Assembly: GCA_946407325.1 (NCBI GenBank)
Contig: CAMJNN010000062.1
Coordinates: 1 to 7,086, forward strand
Origin: an uncultured Prevotellaceae bacterium
GTDB taxonomy: Bacteria; Bacteroidota; Bacteroidia; Bacteroidales; Bacteroidaceae
Reading direction: 5' to 3'
DNA length: 7,086 bases
This document shows positions 5,549 through 7,086 of the stretch, in pieces (position 1 is the stretch's first letter; each line of letters starts with the position of its first letter). Below the pieces are notes generated by a model. It searched no databases. It saw only the letters and a program-made list of their open reading frames with translations, and was not told where the DNA came from. The position numbers were made by a program, and so were the translations under genes.

Positions 5549-6954
5549 CCAATTACAATACTCTCGCCACCATAGAACCTCAGCAGTTGCTGGTTCATGA
5601 TAGCCATATACTTAGCCTGCAGCAATGAGTTCTGTGCACTCAGCAGGTTTGTCTGCTCTTTCAACAGTTCCACTGTATTTTTCATACCCAGGTTAAACTG
5701 CTCCTGTACCAGGTCAAAACTGGTCTGTGCACTGCTCAGCTGGTCTTTAGCTGCGATATATTGTTGTTGTGCTGTGTTGGCATCGAGCCACAAACCTTCG
5801 ATGTTGCTATACAAAGTCTTCTGTTGGCTCTGCAAAGACAGCTCAGAGTTCTGCTTCTGGATGCGAGCCTTCTGTATCTGACTCTTGGTTTGACGCTTGT
5901 CGTAGATAGGAATGCTTACGCTTACGCCGATAGAGTTACTCCAGTTGTCGCTCAACTGAGTGCCGAAGCCCTTGCCAGAACCGTTCATGTTGTTACTGTT
6001 GATGTTGCCCGTCATGCTAATGGTTGGCAGGTAACCAGCCTTAGCTACCTTGATATTCAGGTCAGCAGCTTCCACATCCAGCTTGCTTGCCTGAATCTCA
6101 GGACGCATAGCCAATGCAGCATTATAAACATCAGTCTTTGATGGCAGAGGAATCAGTACATCGTCATCGCTCAGTTCTGGTAAGAAAAGATTCATCTCTT
6201 CCTCACCATCGATTTCCAACAACTGCTTCAGCTGGAGCTTGTAGTTCTGGAGCTGAGCTTGTGAGTTCACCAGCTGATACTTGTCCTGACTTACCTGAGA
6301 AGCCAGCTGAGCATAGTCAGCTTTTGATGAACTACCAGCCTCGAACAACTGCTTGCCACGAGCTGCGTTCGCCTCGCTAACGGCCAAGTTAGCCTCATTA
6401 ACTTGAATAGATTCGGCAGCATACAGAATCTGGATATAAATCTGAGTAATCTGCTGGATGATGTTGTTCTCGCTCTGCGCCACATCCAGGTCAGCTGCCT
6501 CGCTGTTCAGCTTCTGCTGCTTCAGCGTGTTTATTCTTTTCCCATTGAAAACTGTCCAGTTTGCGTTAATTCCGTAGTTGCCGTTGTAAGAAGTCTTATT
6601 GTTTGAAGTTTTCACCTCAGAACCCATCACCATCATAGTGGTGCTGGCATTCGGACGATAGCTCACGTTCTGACTAACACTTGCCGAAACACTAGGCAGG
6701 AAGTCAGCCTTAGCATTCTTAACGTCGATTTCTGCGCTCACAGCCTGCAGACGGTTCTGCTGGATGGTGATGTTCTGTTGCAAGGCATAATCGATGCAAT
6801 CCTGCAGAGTCCACTGATCGGGCTGTACGGATACCACTCTCGTTGTGTCTGTTGACCATGCTTCCTGGCGTGGAGCAATGCCTTCCTGAGCAAACAAGTT
6901 GGCCATGCAAACCATGCTAAGAATTGTCATTCCAAAAAATCTTTTCGTTTTCAT
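5545..6954 (-). CDS. TolC-family outer membrane efflux channel
   Basis: The product (469 aa) is the outer-membrane exit duct of the pump. MKTKRFF starts a signal peptide (1-22) with likely cleavage in 'NLFA|QEG'. Two OEP repeats follow: about 50-235, starting 'WTLQDCIDYALQQN', and about 280-460, starting 'TDVYNAALAMRPEIQASKLDVEAA'. Each has long Q/A/N/S-rich helices and one membrane-strand section ('LPSVSASVSQNVSY' with 'NYGINANWTVFNG'; 'LPTISMTGNINSN' with 'SIGVSVSIPIYD'). This duplicated layout and the length match TolC relatives. The ATG at 6952-6954 is chosen because it gives a clean signal peptide and a short leader behind the promoter at 6991-6998; in-frame starts at 7011 and 7026 lie upstream of that promoter element. 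It is the first gene of the module, so the pump and probably the regulators are expressed from its promoter. Confidence 0.94.
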   Translation of the reverse strand: MKTKRFFGMTILSMVCMANLFAQEGIAPRQEAWSTDTTRVVSVQPDQWTLQDCIDYALQQNITIQQNRLQAVSAEIDVKNAKADFLPSVSASVSQNVSYRPNASTTMMVMGSEVKTSNNKTSYNGNYGINANWTVFNGKRINTLKQQKLNSEAADLDVAQSENNIIQQITQIYIQILYAAESIQVNEANLAVSEANAARGKQLFEAGSSSKADYAQLASQVSQDKYQLVNSQAQLQNYKLQLKQLLEIDGEEEMNLFLPELSDDDVLIPLPSKTDVYNAALAMRPEIQASKLDVEAADLNIKVAKAGYLPTISMTGNINSNNMNGSGKGFGTQLSDNWSNSIGVSVSIPIYDKRQTKSQIQKARIQKQNSELSLQSQQKTLYSNIEGLWLDANTAQQQYIAAKDQLSSAQTSFDLVQEQFNLGMKNTVELLKEQTNLLSAQNSLLQAKYMAIMNQQLLRFYGGESIVIG

Positions 6955-6990
6955 ATCTCTGAAATTGTTTATTTTCAATTTTTCTTGCTG

Positions 6991-7022
6991 CAAAGGTAGG
7001 GGGTGCTGCATTGTCTTGCAAC
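6991..7022 (-). promoter_or_regulatory. Promoter of the efflux-regulator operon
   Basis: TACCTTTG (6991-6998, minus strand) matches the Bacteroidetes -7 element TAnnTTTG. The -33 element is weak: GTTG (7019-7022) with a 20-bp spacer is the best fit to TTTG. A good -7 box with a poor -33 box is typical of activator-dependent promoters. The channel ATG is 36 bp beyond the -7 box, leaving a leader of about 30 nt. Confidence 0.65.
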
Positions 7023-7026
7023 ACAA

Positions 7027-7056
7027 ATCGACAAACAGGCTTTTTTTATCGACAAA
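7027..7056 (-). promoter_or_regulatory. Candidate LytTR-regulator binding site (9-bp direct repeat, 21-bp period)
   Basis: TTTGTCGAT occurs twice without mismatch on the minus strand, at 7048-7056 and 7027-7035, separated by 12 bp. A 9-bp direct repeat with a 12-13 bp spacer is the known layout of LytTR binding sites such as those of AgrA. The proximal copy lies five bases upstream of the -33 region, a usual place for an activator. The spacer contains a run of seven A (minus strand), which may bend the DNA. The operon served by this promoter encodes a LytTR regulator, which makes autoregulation likely (inference). Confidence 0.6.
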
Positions 7057-7086
7057 TAGCCACCATTAATAACCATGATGCTTCTT

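Noticed and set aside
5550..5552. TTG start for a longer adaptor
   Set aside because: It would overlap the channel gene and add ten polar residues before the MKKK membrane anchor; the ATG at 5520-5522 is the natural start.
6902..6909. Lipoprotein signal (cysteine 16) in the channel protein
   Set aside because: The residues before the cysteine (S-M-V) do not fit a lipobox, and a normal signal-peptidase I site follows at residue 22.
7009..7026. In-frame TTG (7026) and ATG (7011) starts extending the channel protein by 24 or 19 residues
   Set aside because: They lie upstream of the TACCTTTG promoter element and would place a polar stretch before the signal peptide that starts at 6954.
7039..7061. 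GGCT...AGCC hairpin near the right edge as a terminator
   Set aside because: The stem is short and mismatched, and no T tract follows on the strand in question; the bases are better explained by the direct repeat and its A-tract spacer.
7057..7086. Tail of an upstream minus-strand gene (ending KKHHGY and TAA) or start of a plus-strand gene at 7075 (ATGATGCTTCTT)
   Set aside because: Thirty bases are too few to support either reading.

Overview
The window comes from a member of the Bacteroidota, most likely order Bacteroidales and possibly Prevotella-like. This rests on three things: promoter-like sequences of the Bacteroidetes type (TTTG, about 19 bp, TAnnTTTG), intergenic spaces without clear Shine-Dalgarno sequences, and the character of the encoded proteins. 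The genus is an inference and cannot be fixed from the sequence alone. Every supported gene lies on the minus strand, so transcription runs from high to low coordinates.

Right to left, the window opens with a short regulatory region (about 6955-7086). It holds a promoter-like TACCTTTG and, just upstream, a perfect 9-bp direct repeat with a 21-bp period. Then comes a compact six-gene module: a TolC-type outer-membrane channel (5545-6954), a periplasmic adaptor of the HlyD/MacA type (4308-5522), a MacB/LolD-type ABC ATPase (3526-4272), a MacB/FtsX-type permease (2292-3512), a LytS/YehU-type sensor kinase with four membrane segments (1193-2272) and a LytTR response regulator (448-1176). Gaps between these genes are 13 to 35 bp, which suggests one transcription unit. 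A second promoter candidate sits at the permease-kinase junction. The last 362 bases hold the N-terminal part of a long-chain acyl-CoA ligase gene with its own promoter; it is probably not functionally linked.

Together the first four proteins form a complete tripartite efflux or export system: ATPase plus permease in the inner membrane, adaptor across the periplasm, channel in the outer membrane. The kinase lacks a large extracytoplasmic sensor domain and probably senses a signal at or in the membrane. It would phosphorylate the LytTR regulator, whose likely target is the direct repeat in front of the channel gene, closing a feedback loop. The substrate (peptide, antibiotic, bile compound, lipid) cannot be read from the sequence.

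The most interesting non-coding signals are the LytTR-like direct repeat at 7027-7056, a five-copy 7-bp repeat that exactly fills the adaptor-ATPase gap (4273-4307), a palindrome lying between the two promoter elements ahead of the kinase gene (2282-2301), and two inverted repeats over the acyl-CoA ligase promoter (371-426). No tRNA, rRNA, CRISPR array, insertion sequence or phage gene was seen.
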